Source: Pirellulales bacterium
Lineage (GTDB): Bacteria; Planctomycetota; Planctomycetia; Pirellulales; JAEUIK01
Direction: 5' to 3'
DNA: 64,000 bases
Assembly: GCA_019636335.1 (NCBI GenBank)
Contig: JAHBXR010000016.1
Location: 1 to 64,000, forward strand
The translations under genes were made by a program, and so were the position numbers. Below the pieces are notes generated by a model that was not told where the DNA came from, ran no database searches, and saw nothing but the letters and a program-made list of their open reading frames with translations. This document shows positions 1-10,218 of this stretch, one piece after another (positions within the stretch are counted from its first letter, which is position 1; each line of letters starts with the position of its first letter).

Positions 1-127
1 CTCTCAGGCAGTTGCGGCCGCCCCAACCATCGACAAGCCCACGTTCGCCGTTTACGCTACTGGGCTTCATAACGGCGCGCGGGGAACCGATCGACGCGCC
101 GGCTGCCACCTGTCCGAGGAGCACCAC

Positions 128-955
<828 letters not shown>

Positions 956-978
956 TTCGGCGTACGCTGTGCGCGTAG

Positions 979-999
979 GTCACAAACCCCGTGTGTGAC
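979..999. terminator. weak hairpin between convergent genes
   Basis: GTCACA (979-984) and TGTGAC (994-999) form a 6-bp inverted repeat with a 9-nt loop between the convergent SDR and beta-lactamase-like genes. There is no T-run, so a terminator role is only a guess from position. Confidence 0.25.
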
Positions 1000-1013
1000 A
1001 ATGATTGGTGTGG

Positions 1014-2324
1014 CTACTTCGCAGGCGCTTGCGCCGGCCCCAGCGGCGACACCACATAAATCTGATCGAGCACCTCGAGCATCAGCGAGTTCGCCGTCGG
1101 CATTTCATCGAGGTCGACCGTGAGATTCGTCCATACCACGAGTGTCACCTTGTTCTCGGGGTCGTAGCCCATGAACGAGTTGAAGCCGGGTGTCTCGCCG
1201 CCGTGAAAGTAGTACTCGTTCGGCCCCCAGCGTATGATCGAGATGCCGTAGCCGTACGCCTGCCCCTCGGGCTTGCTCGGGTCCTCGGACCGAGGGCTGT
1301 CCAGCCACACGCGTTGGTATTCGGCGTTGAAGACGCGCCCGGTCGCGAGTGCCTCGATCCAGATGGCCAGATCACGGGCCGTTGAAACCACCCCGCCGGC
1401 CGCCGCCGCGAAGCTGTGGTTCAGTGCCGTGTAGTCGTGGGGCAAGAGCGTGCCGGCCTTCGCTTCGGCCACCATCTCGGGCGTGTAAGAAGGCGTGCCG
1501 AACAATGCCACCGACGTGCTGCCGTACAAGTAACCGTGTGAAAAAGGTGCGGGAATCTTGTTCGAATCGGCGGTCGGTAGCAGCGTGTTCGTCATGCCGA
1601 GAGGTTTAAACAATCGCTCGTGCATCGCTGCGGCCAGCGGTCGGCCATCTACTTTCTCGATGACGAGTCCCAAGAGCGCGTAGTTCGTGTTGCAGTATTC
1701 AAACTCGGCGCCCGGTTTTGCCGGAGAGGGATGCTTGAAGGCCAACGCCAAAAGCTCTTCGGTCGTCCACGCCTTGCCAGGATCATGATCGAGTTGCGAC
1801 GCGAACTCTGCGGAGTTCGTGTAGTTGTAGAGGCCACTCCGCATCTCGAGCAATTCGGCGATAGTGATGAGTTCCCCGTCGGGTACGCCCGGCACGAACT
1901 TCGAGATCGGCTCGTCCAGCTTCAGTTTGCCTTCCTGCACCAACTGCAGAATAACGGTCGCCGTCATCGTCTTGGTGTTCGAAGCGATGCGGAAATGAGT
2001 CTCCGCGTTTGGTGGCGTCGTTACGCCGAGTTCGGTTGTCCCATAATTGACGGCGAACTCGCCTTGCGGCGTGCGGAGTAGAACCACCGCACCGGGGATT
2101 AGCATCTCTTTGGCGGCGGCCGAAATAGTGGCCTGCAGTGCGGCTGCGTCGATCGGCTTCAGCCCGGACGAGGGTGCGGCGTGTTCGGCCAACTCGCTGG
2201 CCTGAGTCATCGAGACTTTTTGCGAGTCCACCGACTGCGGCGACGTCGATTTCGGTTCCGCGGTACAACCCGTCAGAAGCAGCACGATCAATGGCGCATG
2301 GACAGACACACCGATAGCACGCAT
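1014..2324 (-). CDS. serine hydrolase, class C beta-lactamase/PBP-like lipoprotein
   Basis: This 436-residue protein belongs to the serine beta-lactamase-like family (PF00144: class C beta-lactamases, D-aminopeptidases, esterases). The N-terminus is a lipoprotein signal with lipobox LLTGC (Cys20), so it should be membrane-anchored outside the cytoplasm. The catalytic Ser-x2-Lys is SNTK (Ser115-Lys118), the Tyr-x-Asn motif is YCN (210-212), and the third motif is HGG near residue 380 (HGGETPGF). All three active-site elements are intact. A purine-rich GGAGCG lies upstream of the ATG. Substrates in this family are diverse, so peptidase, esterase or beta-lactamase activity cannot be chosen from sequence. 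Confidence 0.9.
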   Translation of the reverse strand: MRAIGVSVHAPLIVLLLTGCTAEPKSTSPQSVDSQKVSMTQASELAEHAAPSSGLKPIDAAALQATISAAAKEMLIPGAVVLLRTPQGEFAVNYGTTELGVTTPPNAETHFRIASNTKTMTATVILQLVQEGKLKLDEPISKFVPGVPDGELITIAELLEMRSGLYNYTNSAEFASQLDHDPGKAWTTEELLALAFKHPSPAKPGAEFEYCNTNYALLGLVIEKVDGRPLAAAMHERLFKPLGMTNTLLPTADSNKIPAPFSHGYLYGSTSVALFGTPSYTPEMVAEAKAGTLLPHDYTALNHSFAAAAGGVVSTARDLAIWIEALATGRVFNAEYQRVWLDSPRSEDPSKPEGQAYGYGISIIRWGPNEYYFHGGETPGFNSFMGYDPENKVTLVVWTNLTVDLDEMPTANSLMLEVLDQIYVVSPLGPAQAPAK

Positions 2325-2372
2325 GGTCTCGCGCTCCTTACTGAACTTCGACCGAAGACTCGTCGCCAGGCA

Positions 2373-2966
2373 CTACGAGCTTAGCGTGCCCTTGGTGCTC
2401 GGCACACCGGTCTGACGGGGATCGTGCTCGACCGCCATGCGCAGGGCGCGGGCCGACGCCTTGAAGATCGCCTCGGCGATGTGGTGCGAGTTCCGCCCGT
2501 GGTGCAGCACGACGTGCAGATTGCACAGGGCATTGGCCGCCACGGCCTGCCAGAAGTCCTCGACCAGCTCAGTATCGAAGGTGCCGATCTTGGGCGTGGG
2601 AAACGCCGCCTGAAAGACGAGGTAATACCGCCCCCCCAGGTCGACCGCCGATGTGACGAGCGTCTCGTCCATCGGCAGCGTGAAGTGGCCGTAGCGGCGG
2701 ATGCCTTGCTTGTCTCCCAACGCCTGGCGCAACGCCTGGCCGATGCAGATACCCACGTCCTCGACCGTGTGGTGATCGTCGATGTGCAGGTCCCCCTGCG
2801 CACGGACCGCGAGGTCGATGCATGCGTGACGTGCAAAGAGCGTCAGCATGTGATCGAGGAAGCCGACGCCCGTGGCGATCTGTGCGGCGCCGCTGCCGTC
2901 GAGATCGAGCTCGACGGTGATGTTCGTTTCGTTGGTCTGACGCTGGATTTTGGCGGTTCTGGACAT
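2373..2966 (-). CDS. hisB: imidazoleglycerol-phosphate dehydratase
   Basis: HisB dehydrates imidazole-glycerol phosphate to imidazole-acetol phosphate, the sixth step of histidine synthesis. It is a cytoplasmic Mn-dependent enzyme. The 197-residue length is typical of the monofunctional enzyme, with no fused phosphatase. The paired metal-binding motifs are present: [11 protein letters not shown] at about residues 62-72 and [15 protein letters not shown] at about 155-169, plus GGRYYLVF. The start lies one base past the hisC stop codon, so it is the last gene of a hisD-hisC-hisB transcription unit and is probably translationally coupled. Nothing odd is seen. Confidence 0.97.
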   Translation of the reverse strand: MSRTAKIQRQTNETNITVELDLDGSGAAQIATGVGFLDHMLTLFARHACIDLAVRAQGDLHIDDHHTVEDVGICIGQALRQALGDKQGIRRYGHFTLPMDETLVTSAVDLGGRYYLVFQAAFPTPKIGTFDTELVEDFWQAVAANALCNLHVVLHHGRNSHHIAEAIFKASARALRMAVEHDPRQTGVPSTKGTLSS

Positions 2967-2967
2967 G

Positions 2968-4017
2968 CTAAACCATACCGCGCAATAGCGCCAGGCAGGC
3001 GTCGATTTGGTCGTCGGTACCGACCGAAATACGCAACCCGTCCCCCCAGCCCGGATAGTCCATGTAGCGGACCAGGATGTTCTGAGCCTTAAGCTGCTCG
3101 TACAGAGGTTTCACGGCGATTTCCGGGTGCGGGCACCAGACGAAATTGGCCTGCGAATCGACCGCGTCGAAGCCGAGCTGACGCATTTCTCCGGTCAGCC
3201 GGCTGCGCGTGGCGATCACCTTGGCCCGGGTTTCGGCGAGCCAGCTCTGATCGTCGATGGCGGCCGTGGCGGCGGCGATCGAGAGACTGTCGCAGTTGTA
3301 GGAATCCTTCACTTTCATCAGCCCGGCGATGATGTGAGGCTGCGCCACGAGATAGCCAAAACGCAGCCCCGCCAGACCGTACGACTTGCTCAAACTGCGC
3401 GAGACGAGAATCTTATCGCTACGTTTCACGAGCGACATGCAGTTCGTGTCGGCGAACTCGACATACGCCTCGTCGACCACCAGAGGGCAGGGGAGTCGCT
3501 CGGCGATTTCGAGAATCGTCTCGGGCGAAAGCACCGTGCCCGAGGGACTGTTCGGATTGGGCAAAAAGACCAACCGCAGATCGTCTGCCCCCTCGGTAAA
3601 CTCCGTCGGCAGGGACCAGTCCGCGCGGAAGTAGACTTCCTCGCTCGTCGCCCCCTGAAGCTGCGCCAGCGAACGGTAGAGGATGTAGCTGGGGTAGGGA
3701 AGCCGCAGCCGCTGTCGTTCGCTCACGAACGCTCGCGTGACGATCGTGAGAATATCGTCGCTACCGTTGCCGCAGAGGATCCAGTCGGGCTCGACATCGA
3801 ACAGGGCCGCCGCGCGGTGGCGGAACGCGGTCCCGGTAGGATCGGGATAGCGTCCCAGACCCGTGTTCAGCGCCATCTCCACGGCGCGTCGCACGGCGGG
3901 GGACGCCGGGTAGGGGTTCTCGTTCGTATTGAGCTTGATGAACTTGCCCGGCGGCGGCTGCTCGCCCGGCACATACCCCTGCATTGCGTCGATCTCGGGC
4001 CGGAAATACGACGTCAC
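2968..4017 (-). CDS. hisC: histidinol-phosphate aminotransferase
   Basis: HisC is a PLP-dependent fold-type I aminotransferase that converts imidazole-acetol phosphate and glutamate to histidinol phosphate. The 349-residue protein shows the [12 protein letters not shown] substrate-entry motif near residue 29, CGNGSDDIL for PLP phosphate binding, [19 protein letters not shown], and the Schiff-base lysine in [17 protein letters not shown] at about residue 210. Its ATG overlaps the hisD stop by 4 bp, and hisB follows after a single base, so the three genes form one tightly coupled operon. Confidence 0.97.
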   Translation of the reverse strand: MTSYFRPEIDAMQGYVPGEQPPPGKFIKLNTNENPYPASPAVRRAVEMALNTGLGRYPDPTGTAFRHRAAALFDVEPDWILCGNGSDDILTIVTRAFVSERQRLRLPYPSYILYRSLAQLQGATSEEVYFRADWSLPTEFTEGADDLRLVFLPNPNSPSGTVLSPETILEIAERLPCPLVVDEAYVEFADTNCMSLVKRSDKILVSRSLSKSYGLAGLRFGYLVAQPHIIAGLMKVKDSYNCDSLSIAAATAAIDDQSWLAETRAKVIATRSRLTGEMRQLGFDAVDSQANFVWCPHPEIAVKPLYEQLKAQNILVRYMDYPGWGDGLRISVGTDDQIDACLALLRGMV

Positions 4018-5399
4018 GGCGACACCTTGCCTTCCGGCTGCGAACCCTGCAAACGAACATCGACGCTGTAGCGGTGGGCCGTGAGTTGCTCCTTGTCCGC
4101 CATGGTTTGTACATCGCCGGCGACCTGTTCCATCGCCACCCGGCTAAAGCTGATCACGCTCGTCGCGCGAACGAAGTCGTTCGACGAAAGGGCGCTCGCA
4201 TAGCGAGCAGTGCCTCCCGTCGGCAGGACGTGCGAAGGACCAGCCACGTAGTCACCCAGCGCCACGGGGCTGTAGTGACCAAGGAAGGCCGCCCCGGCGT
4301 GCGGGATCTGAGCGAGAATTTCTTCGGCGTTTTCGGCGGCGATGTGCAGATGCTCGGCCGCAAGCGAATTGGCCACTTCGGCTGCCTCGCGGGCATCGCG
4401 CACCAGGATCAAGGCGCCGAAATCTTCGAGACTCTGTCGCGCCAACTCGCCGCGCGAGAGCTCGTTCAACTGCCGTTCGAGTTCGGCCACCGTGTCGTCG
4501 AGCTGCTTCTCGCTCCAACTGACTAGAATACTCGCGCCTGGAGCGTGCTCGGCCTGGGCAATGAGATCGGCCGCGGTGAAATCGGGGCGTGCCGTCTCGT
4601 CCGCCACGACGACTACCTCGCTCGGCCCGGCGATCGAATCGATATCGACTTCGCCGAAGACGAATTGCTTGGCAAGCGCTACGAACATATTGCCCGGTCC
4701 GACGATCTTGTCGACCTTGGCGATGCCTTCGACCCCATAAGCCAGGGCAGCAACCCCCTGGGCTCCGCCGATACGATAGACCTCGCGGATGCCAAGCTCG
4801 TGACACGTGGCCAGCAGGTCGGGATTGTAGGCGCCGAACTTCGTCGGTGGGGCGATCACGGCCAGTTCTCGCACGCCGGCCGCCTGGGCCGGCACGGCCG
4901 TCATCAAGACCGTCGATGGGTAGGCCGCCGCTCCGCCTGGCACACAGACGCCCACCCGTGCCAGGGGAAGGTAGCGTTGTGCGAGATAGCCGCCTCCCTC
5001 CAGCTCGATCTGCACGTCGCGGGCGAGAATGGCCGATTGAAACCGCATCACGTTGTCGCGAATGCGGCGAATCGTCGCCAGAAAGCTGGCATCAGCCGCG
5101 GCGTGTGCCCGTTCGAGCTCGGCGGCGGGAACGCGTAGCGACGGTGCGTCGAGCTGCGCGCCGTCGAGCTTGTGCGAATATTCGAGCAGGGCGGGCATGC
5201 CACGCTGGCGGACATCGGTGCAGATGCGCTCGACCACCTGCTGCGGGGTGAGCGGTTCGCCGAACACCTCGATCGTGCGGCGGCGGCCCGCTTCGCTGAC
5301 GATGTTGCCACGCGGACTCAAACGGTCGCGAATGCGCGCCAAGGCCGCCGACAAATCATCTCGGGCGGCATCGATTCGCGTAATATTCAGTGAAGGCAT
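4014..5399 (-). CDS. hisD: histidinol dehydrogenase
   Basis: HisD catalyses the last two oxidations of the pathway, histidinol to histidine, using two NAD+ and a Zn ion. Family hallmarks visible in the 461 residues are CVPGGAAAYPSTVLM, RIGGAQGVAALAYG, KIVGPGNMFVALAK, SIAGPSEVVVVAD, LIAQAEHAPGA and the C-terminal PTGGTARYASALSSNDFVR. The protein is slightly longer than the usual 430 or so because of an N-terminal extension of about 30 residues. It is first in the hisDCB operon; no hisG is in this window, so the pathway is dispersed. The 292 bases between it and the divergent threonine aldolase must hold both promoters, but no clear box was recognised. Confidence 0.97.
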   Translation of the reverse strand: MPSLNITRIDAARDDLSAALARIRDRLSPRGNIVSEAGRRRTIEVFGEPLTPQQVVERICTDVRQRGMPALLEYSHKLDGAQLDAPSLRVPAAELERAHAAADASFLATIRRIRDNVMRFQSAILARDVQIELEGGGYLAQRYLPLARVGVCVPGGAAAYPSTVLMTAVPAQAAGVRELAVIAPPTKFGAYNPDLLATCHELGIREVYRIGGAQGVAALAYGVEGIAKVDKIVGPGNMFVALAKQFVFGEVDIDSIAGPSEVVVVADETARPDFTAADLIAQAEHAPGASILVSWSEKQLDDTVAELERQLNELSRGELARQSLEDFGALILVRDAREAAEVANSLAAEHLHIAAENAEEILAQIPHAGAAFLGHYSPVALGDYVAGPSHVLPTGGTARYASALSSNDFVRATSVISFSRVAMEQVAGDVQTMADKEQLTAHRYSVDVRLQGSQPEGKVSP

Positions 5400-5691
5400 A
5401 CGGCAGGCTGGGGAACGACAAACTCATGGGGAAGGAACTGACGAACGCAGCAGAGTCCGATGAGGTCCCGAAGGGTGGGGACACCGCGCGTCGAGCGAGG
5501 TTCATTCTCGCCAGCAGAGGGAGATTGCGAAAGCCCCAGAACCACTGGTCAGGACAGACTTTCGGCCCTCCTGGCCCGCGGCTTGCAGCCTGGTCGTGGC
5601 GTGCGTTACAACCCGGGCAAGGCTCGGCCGGGCGAACGGGACTCCAAACCAAGTGTCGCGTATGACCGAGCCACACCCGTAAGGAGACGAC

Positions 5692-6780
5692 GTGACCAAG
5701 ACACGCCCCATCGACCTGCGCAGCGACACCTTGACGCAACCGACCGTGGCGATGCGTCGCGCCATGGCCGAGGCCCCCGTCGGCGACGACGTCTTCGGCG
5801 AAGACCCCACGGTCATCCGGCTCGAAGAACTCACCGCCGAGCTGCTGGGCAAGGAAGCCGCCCTCTACGTCCCCTCGGGCACGATGTCGAACCAGCTTGG
5901 CGTGCGCACGCACTGCCTGGCGGGAGACGAATTGATCTGCGAGGCCGGCTGCCACATCTACAACTACGAGCAGGGGGGCGCGTCGGTCCTCAGCGGCGTC
6001 GCGACGCGCACCGTCGAAGGAGATGGCGGTATCCTGCACGTCGACCAGCTCACCGAGCTCGTGCGACACGAGGATGACCACCTCGTGCGCACCCGGCTCG
6101 TCTGTCTCGAGAACACGCACAATCGTGGCGGCGGCCGCGTGCTCCCCTACGATTCGGTCGACTCGATCTGTCGCTGGGCCCACGAACAAGGCCTGCGCAC
6201 GCATCTCGACGGCGCCCGACTGTTCAATGCGCAAGTGGCCACCGGGATCGCGGCCCGGCAATGGTCCGAACATTTCGACACCGTCAGCGTCTGCTTCAGC
6301 AAGGGACTTGGGGCGCCGGTCGGTTCGGCCCTGGCCGGCCCGCGCGATCTCATTCGCCTGGCACGGAGGCACCGCAAGCTCTTCGGCGGCGGCATGCGTC
6401 AGGCGGGCGTGATCGCCGCGGGAGCCCTCTACGCGCTCGAGCACCACATCGACCGCCTGGCCAAGGATCATGCCCACGCGCAGAAGCTGGGGGAGGCGAT
6501 TCGCCAACTCGACGGACTGCAATTGAGCACGCCATCGGTCGACACGAATATCGTCATCTTTCGCGTCGATTCGCGCCTCACCGATGCCGCCACCTTTGCC
6601 GGTCGCCTGCGCGAGGCGGGCGTGCTGATGCTGCCCATGAGCCGGCTGGACATTCGCGCCGTGACGCACCTCGATGTGACCGAAGCTGAAATCGAACGCG
6701 CCATTCAGATCCTGGGCGATCTCGTCCACGAGCCCTATCGGGGCGACGTCCACGTGCCTCAGAAGTCGTCGTACACGTGA
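5692..6780 (+). CDS. ltaE: low-specificity L-threonine aldolase
   Basis: This 362-residue PLP enzyme cleaves L-threonine or allo-threonine to glycine and acetaldehyde. It belongs to the GntG/LtaE beta-eliminating lyase-like family (PF01212). Visible motifs are IDLRSDTLTQPT at the N-terminus, VFGEDPTVIRLEE, YVPSGTMSNQLGV, HLDGARLFNA (PLP-binding Asp), and the Schiff-base lysine in VCFSKGLGAPVGSAL near residue 205. The start is GTG, chosen because AAGGAG lies 5-6 bases upstream and the N-terminus then matches the family. It is divergent from the his operon and convergent with the next minus-strand gene. Confidence 0.95.
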   Translation: MTKTRPIDLRSDTLTQPTVAMRRAMAEAPVGDDVFGEDPTVIRLEELTAELLGKEAALYVPSGTMSNQLGVRTHCLAGDELICEAGCHIYNYEQGGASVLSGVATRTVEGDGGILHVDQLTELVRHEDDHLVRTRLVCLENTHNRGGGRVLPYDSVDSICRWAHEQGLRTHLDGARLFNAQVATGIAARQWSEHFDTVSVCFSKGLGAPVGSALAGPRDLIRLARRHRKLFGGGMRQAGVIAAGALYALEHHIDRLAKDHAHAQKLGEAIRQLDGLQLSTPSVDTNIVIFRVDSRLTDAATFAGRLREAGVLMLPMSRLDIRAVTHLDVTEAEIERAIQILGDLVHEPYRGDVHVPQKSSYT

Positions 6781-6811
6781 CTTTGCCGCGACGCTATCGC
6801 GAACCGAGCGG

Positions 6812-7369
6812 TCAGATGTTCCAGCTCGTGAAGAGACGCTGGCGGAAGCTTTCCCACTCGCCGATGGGGGGCGTGGGGGCCGTCTTGGGCGAATTGCGCA
6901 CGAGCTCTTCGACCCATTCGTCCATGCGTTCCAACCGATCGGCGAGGCTTTCGATGGCGTTGCAGGCCAGCTTGTACGCGGCGGCCGAACCTTCTTCGAC
7001 CAGGCGATCGTAATCCTTGCGCGAGATACGCATCAGCTTCACCGGAGTCGTCGCGCGAATGCTCGCCGAGTGGGGCGCGGCGCGAAAGAACGACATCTCG
7101 CCGAACTGGCTGTGCGGCTCGAGCGTCGCCAGGACGACCGGCTCCTGATCGCCATTGTCGTGGGCATCCGCAAAACGGACCACCTCGCACACGCCCGACA
7201 GCATCACCCACAAATGGCGATCGGATCCGTCCTCGTACAACAACACGTCGCCGGGCTTGAACTCGAGGATCTCGACCGCCTGGCACAAACGCGTGCATTC
7301 CTGGTCGGTGAGATCGCGGAAGATGGGCACTTGCCGTAGCGTGGGGAGCAGATTCACTTCTCGGTTCAC
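6812..7369 (-). CDS. cyclic nucleotide-binding domain protein (Crp/Fnr sensor only)
   Basis: This 185-residue protein is built around one cyclic nucleotide-binding domain (PF00027). Residues of about 15-135 include [39 protein letters not shown], the phosphate-binding-cassette-like [18 protein letters not shown], and the tail helix. No helix-turn-helix follows; the remaining 50 residues are helical and charged ([19 protein letters not shown]), so it is not a typical Crp transcription factor. Its ATG overlaps the stop of the upstream dehydrogenase by 4 bp, which implies coupled translation. A regulatory-subunit role for the enzyme is an inference from that coupling only. Confidence 0.85.
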   Translation of the reverse strand: MNREVNLLPTLRQVPIFRDLTDQECTRLCQAVEILEFKPGDVLLYEDGSDRHLWVMLSGVCEVVRFADAHDNGDQEPVVLATLEPHSQFGEMSFFRAAPHSASIRATTPVKLMRISRKDYDRLVEEGSAAAYKLACNAIESLADRLERMDEWVEELVRNSPKTAPTPPIGEWESFRQRLFTSWNI

Positions 7370-8601
7370 AGGATTCCTCCCAGGATCGTCGCCCGCCCGA
7401 CGCGTCCAATGCCGACAATGTAAGCCGCCGTCCGCAAGCTTACCTTACGTTGCGAGGCCAATTCCCAGACGGACTCGAACGCCGACGATAGGATGTGATC
7501 GAGCTCCTGGCGAACGCGATTCAGTCCCCACTGATAGTGCTGGCGGTTCTGCACCCACTCGAAGTAGCTGGCCGTCACGCCGCCGGCATTCGCCAGAATG
7601 TCGGGCAGCACGATCGTGCCACGTTCGTCGAAGATGGCATCCGCCTCGGGCAGTATCGGGCCGTTCGCCGCTTCGATAATCAACGGCGCCTTCACGCGTG
7701 CGGCATTCTCCGCGGTGAAGACGCCCCCCAGCGCCGCGGGGATCAGCAAATCGACGTCGAGCTCCAGCAGTTGAACGTTGGTGATCTTTTCGGCTTCGGG
7801 ATAGCCGGTGAGCTGTCCCTGATGCTCGAGCGCGTATTGCAGCACGGCCGGAATGTTCAGCCCGCCCGGGCGATAGTAGGCGCCGCTTACATCGCTGACG
7901 GCGACCACCTTGAACTCGCTCTCGTGCAGGAACTTCGCCGCGTGCGTCCCCACGTTGCCGAATCCCTGAATGGCGACGCGAGTCTCGGCTGGCTTGCGTT
8001 TCAGCCGGGTGGCCAGCTTGTAGGCAAAGATGCCGACGCCGCGCCCGGTGGCCTCTTCGCGGCCGGGCAGGCCGTGCAGTTCGACCGGCTTGCCCGTCAC
8101 ACACGCCGGCGCGAAGCCGTGGTACTTGGAATACTGATTCATGAACCACGCCATGACGGCGGCGTTCGTCCCCATGTCGGGGGCCGGAATGTCCGTGTCG
8201 GGGCCGACGAGATCGTGAATCTCGTCGACAAACTTGCGCGTGATGCGTTCGAGCTCCCAGGAGCTGAGCTGCGAGGGGTTGACGGCGATGCCCCCTTTCG
8301 CGCCGCCGTAGGGAATGTTGACCACGGCCGTCTTCCAGGTCATCAGGGCCGCCAGCGAGCGAACCTCGTCGAGATCGACATCCTGGTGATAGCGGAGGCC
8401 GCCTTTCATGGGGCCGCGCGTGTTGTCGTGCTGCACGCGATAGCCGATGAACGTGGCGATCTCGCCATTGTCGCGTTCGACGGCGACCTGGACTTGAATC
8501 TCGCGCTTGGGAGTGGCCAACAGGCGCCGGATATTCTCCGACAAGTCCATCTGGTTGGCGGCGCGATCGAAATAGTATTGCGTGGCGTCGAAGGCCTTCA
8601 T
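7366..8601 (-). CDS. Glu/Leu/Phe/Val dehydrogenase (NAD(P)-dependent glutamate dehydrogenase family)
   Basis: This protein of about 411 residues is an ELFV-family amino-acid dehydrogenase, most like the short hexameric glutamate dehydrogenases that interconvert glutamate and 2-oxoglutarate plus ammonia. Visible features are [18 protein letters not shown], the catalytic lysine motif [22 protein letters not shown], and the Rossmann motif [16 protein letters not shown]. The start at [14 protein letters not shown] (8601) fits the family length; an in-frame ATG at 8631 with GGGGA just upstream is an alternative. The gene overlaps the next one by 4 bp (ATGA), pairing it with a cyclic nucleotide-binding protein. 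Glutamate rather than leucine specificity is not proven. Confidence 0.92.
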   Translation of the reverse strand: MKAFDATQYYFDRAANQMDLSENIRRLLATPKREIQVQVAVERDNGEIATFIGYRVQHDNTRGPMKGGLRYHQDVDLDEVRSLAALMTWKTAVVNIPYGGAKGGIAVNPSQLSSWELERITRKFVDEIHDLVGPDTDIPAPDMGTNAAVMAWFMNQYSKYHGFAPACVTGKPVELHGLPGREEATGRGVGIFAYKLATRLKRKPAETRVAIQGFGNVGTHAAKFLHESEFKVVAVSDVSGAYYRPGGLNIPAVLQYALEHQGQLTGYPEAEKITNVQLLELDVDLLIPAALGGVFTAENAARVKAPLIIEAANGPILPEADAIFDERGTIVLPDILANAGGVTASYFEWVQNRQHYQWGLNRVRQELDHILSSAFESVWELASQRKVSLRTAAYIVGIGRVGRATILGGIL

Positions 8602-8793
8602 CGATGCGGCGTTTCCCGAGCGAGTGAGCATTTCCCCAACACGACCGCTCGCGGGCGAGCGCCGACGACGAGCATTCCCTGGTCCCGCTCGAATCATATC
8701 CCTGGCCTCTGCAAGGCTCAAGGCGAAGCGTACTCTCGCGACACTGGGCCCGGCGTTTTCGTGAAAAAGGGGGGCTGGGTTTCCAGGATGCTG

Positions 8794-10209
8794 TCAGTTC
8801 TCGTCCGTGGCGCGCGGCGGAATCGCCTTGCCGTGGGGATCGGTCTCGGGGCGATCGAGCGCCTCGGCGATTTCCTCGCGCAACTCGGGACCGATGAAAT
8901 GCTCCATGGCATGTGCCGAGCGATGGAGGCGTGCGCCGCTCAGATCCTCGAAGTGGCGTTCGAGGAACGTTTCCCACAATCGGTGCGAGCGCACCAACTC
9001 CTCGGCAGCGCGTCGTCCGCTGTCGGTCAGGCGATAACCGGCCGCCTCGGGAACGATCTTGCCCTCGCGCACTAGCTTATAGAGCGCCATCCGCTGCACG
9101 ATCGCCGCGCCACTGCGCCGTTCGCCCAACAGCTTGCGCACAGAGGCCGTCGTGTGCCCTAGTTGCATCTCGTCGAGCCGATAGAGCAGGCCCAGCACGT
9201 CCTCGCAGGCGACGCGCAGCCCAAGCAGGTTCTGCCGCACGGCACGCACGAAGACCCCCTGCTTGGGACTGAAGAAGAGCGCCACGACGAACAAGCTGCC
9301 CCCCACCACGGCCGTCATGCCCGCGGTGCTGGCGTCGCGCACCGTGTCGAAACCGAGGCGGCTGAAGATCGCCGCGGGGAGCGTGATCGCGGCGACATGG
9401 CCCAGCGCGGCGGCGAGCGCCGCCACGACCAGACTCCACACGATCATGAGCCAGAGCCGGTCGGTGAGCAGGTAGGCCGTCGAGGCCGGCACGATGAGCA
9501 TGGCGATCACCAGGATGCTGCCTACGCTTTCGAAGGCGGCCACCAGCGTGGCCGCGGTGATCGCCATGAGGGCGTAGTGCATCTTGGTGGCGTCGATGCC
9601 GAGTGTGGTGGCAAGCCCCGGATCGAAGGCCGCCACGCGCAGTTCCTTGAAGCACAAGGCCACGAGCCCCAGGTTCAACAGCAGCATGGAGCCATTAACC
9701 ACCGCGGCGCGGGGAATGCCACTCGTGCCCCACGTGTCCATCACGACCGTTTCGATCGAGCCATAGAGGACGCAGTCGGCATCGAGATGAACGCGATCGG
9801 CCGCCAGTCGAATCAGGATCAGCCCCAGCGCAAAGAGCGTGGTGAAGACCACCCCCAACGCCGCACTGCTTTCGACATGCCCCAGCTTCTGGATGGCCTC
9901 GGTAAAGACGGCCGTCAGAATGCCCAACACGACGGCACCGGCAAACATGGCGGCGTGCCAGGGGGCGGAATAGGGCTCCCAGGCGATCAATCCTGCCGTG
10001 CGCAAGGCATGCGTGGCGAGGAAGGCAATCGCGATGCCGGGCAGCGCCGTGTGACTGAGCGCATCGCCCATCATGCTCTGCTGCCGCAGCACGAGAAAGT
10101 TGCCGGGCAGGGCGCAAGCCATCGCCGCCAGGGCTCCGGTGATGACGATCCACGTATCGAGCGAGCCCCAATCGGCGAGCGGAGCGACGAGATCGTGGAA
10201 GAAGTTCAT
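8794..10209 (-). CDS. metal ABC transporter permease fused to a DtxR/MntR-like regulator domain
   Basis: Residues of about 1-295 form an ABC-3 family permease (zinc/manganese/iron uptake, as in ZnuB or MntB) with eight or so membrane helices. Marks include LVLRQQSMMGDALSHTALPGIA and LGVVFTTLFALGLILI. Residues of about 305-471 are cytoplasmic and resemble an iron-dependent repressor: a winged helix (GYRLTDSGRRAAEELVRSHRLWE), then the metal-binding and dimerisation segment (HAMEHFIGPELREEIAEALDRPETDPHGKAIP). The candidate metal ligands His (SHRLWE) and Glu-His (AMEHF) are kept. The gene follows a membrane-protein gene by 9 bases. No ATPase or substrate-binding-protein gene is in the window, so partner subunits must come from elsewhere. 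Confidence 0.9.
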   Translation of the reverse strand: MNFFHDLVAPLADWGSLDTWIVITGALAAMACALPGNFLVLRQQSMMGDALSHTALPGIAIAFLATHALRTAGLIAWEPYSAPWHAAMFAGAVVLGILTAVFTEAIQKLGHVESSAALGVVFTTLFALGLILIRLAADRVHLDADCVLYGSIETVVMDTWGTSGIPRAAVVNGSMLLLNLGLVALCFKELRVAAFDPGLATTLGIDATKMHYALMAITAATLVAAFESVGSILVIAMLIVPASTAYLLTDRLWLMIVWSLVVAALAAALGHVAAITLPAAIFSRLGFDTVRDASTAGMTAVVGGSLFVVALFFSPKQGVFVRAVRQNLLGLRVACEDVLGLLYRLDEMQLGHTTASVRKLLGERRSGAAIVQRMALYKLVREGKIVPEAAGYRLTDSGRRAAEELVRSHRLWETFLERHFEDLSGARLHRSAHAMEHFIGPELREEIAEALDRPETDPHGKAIPPRATDEN

Positions 10210-10218
10210 CGGGTGAGC

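Noticed and set aside
7495..9075. 526-codon plus-strand frame opposite the dehydrogenase gene
   Set aside because: It spans the middle of an intact ELFV dehydrogenase and an intergenic gap with no family features.
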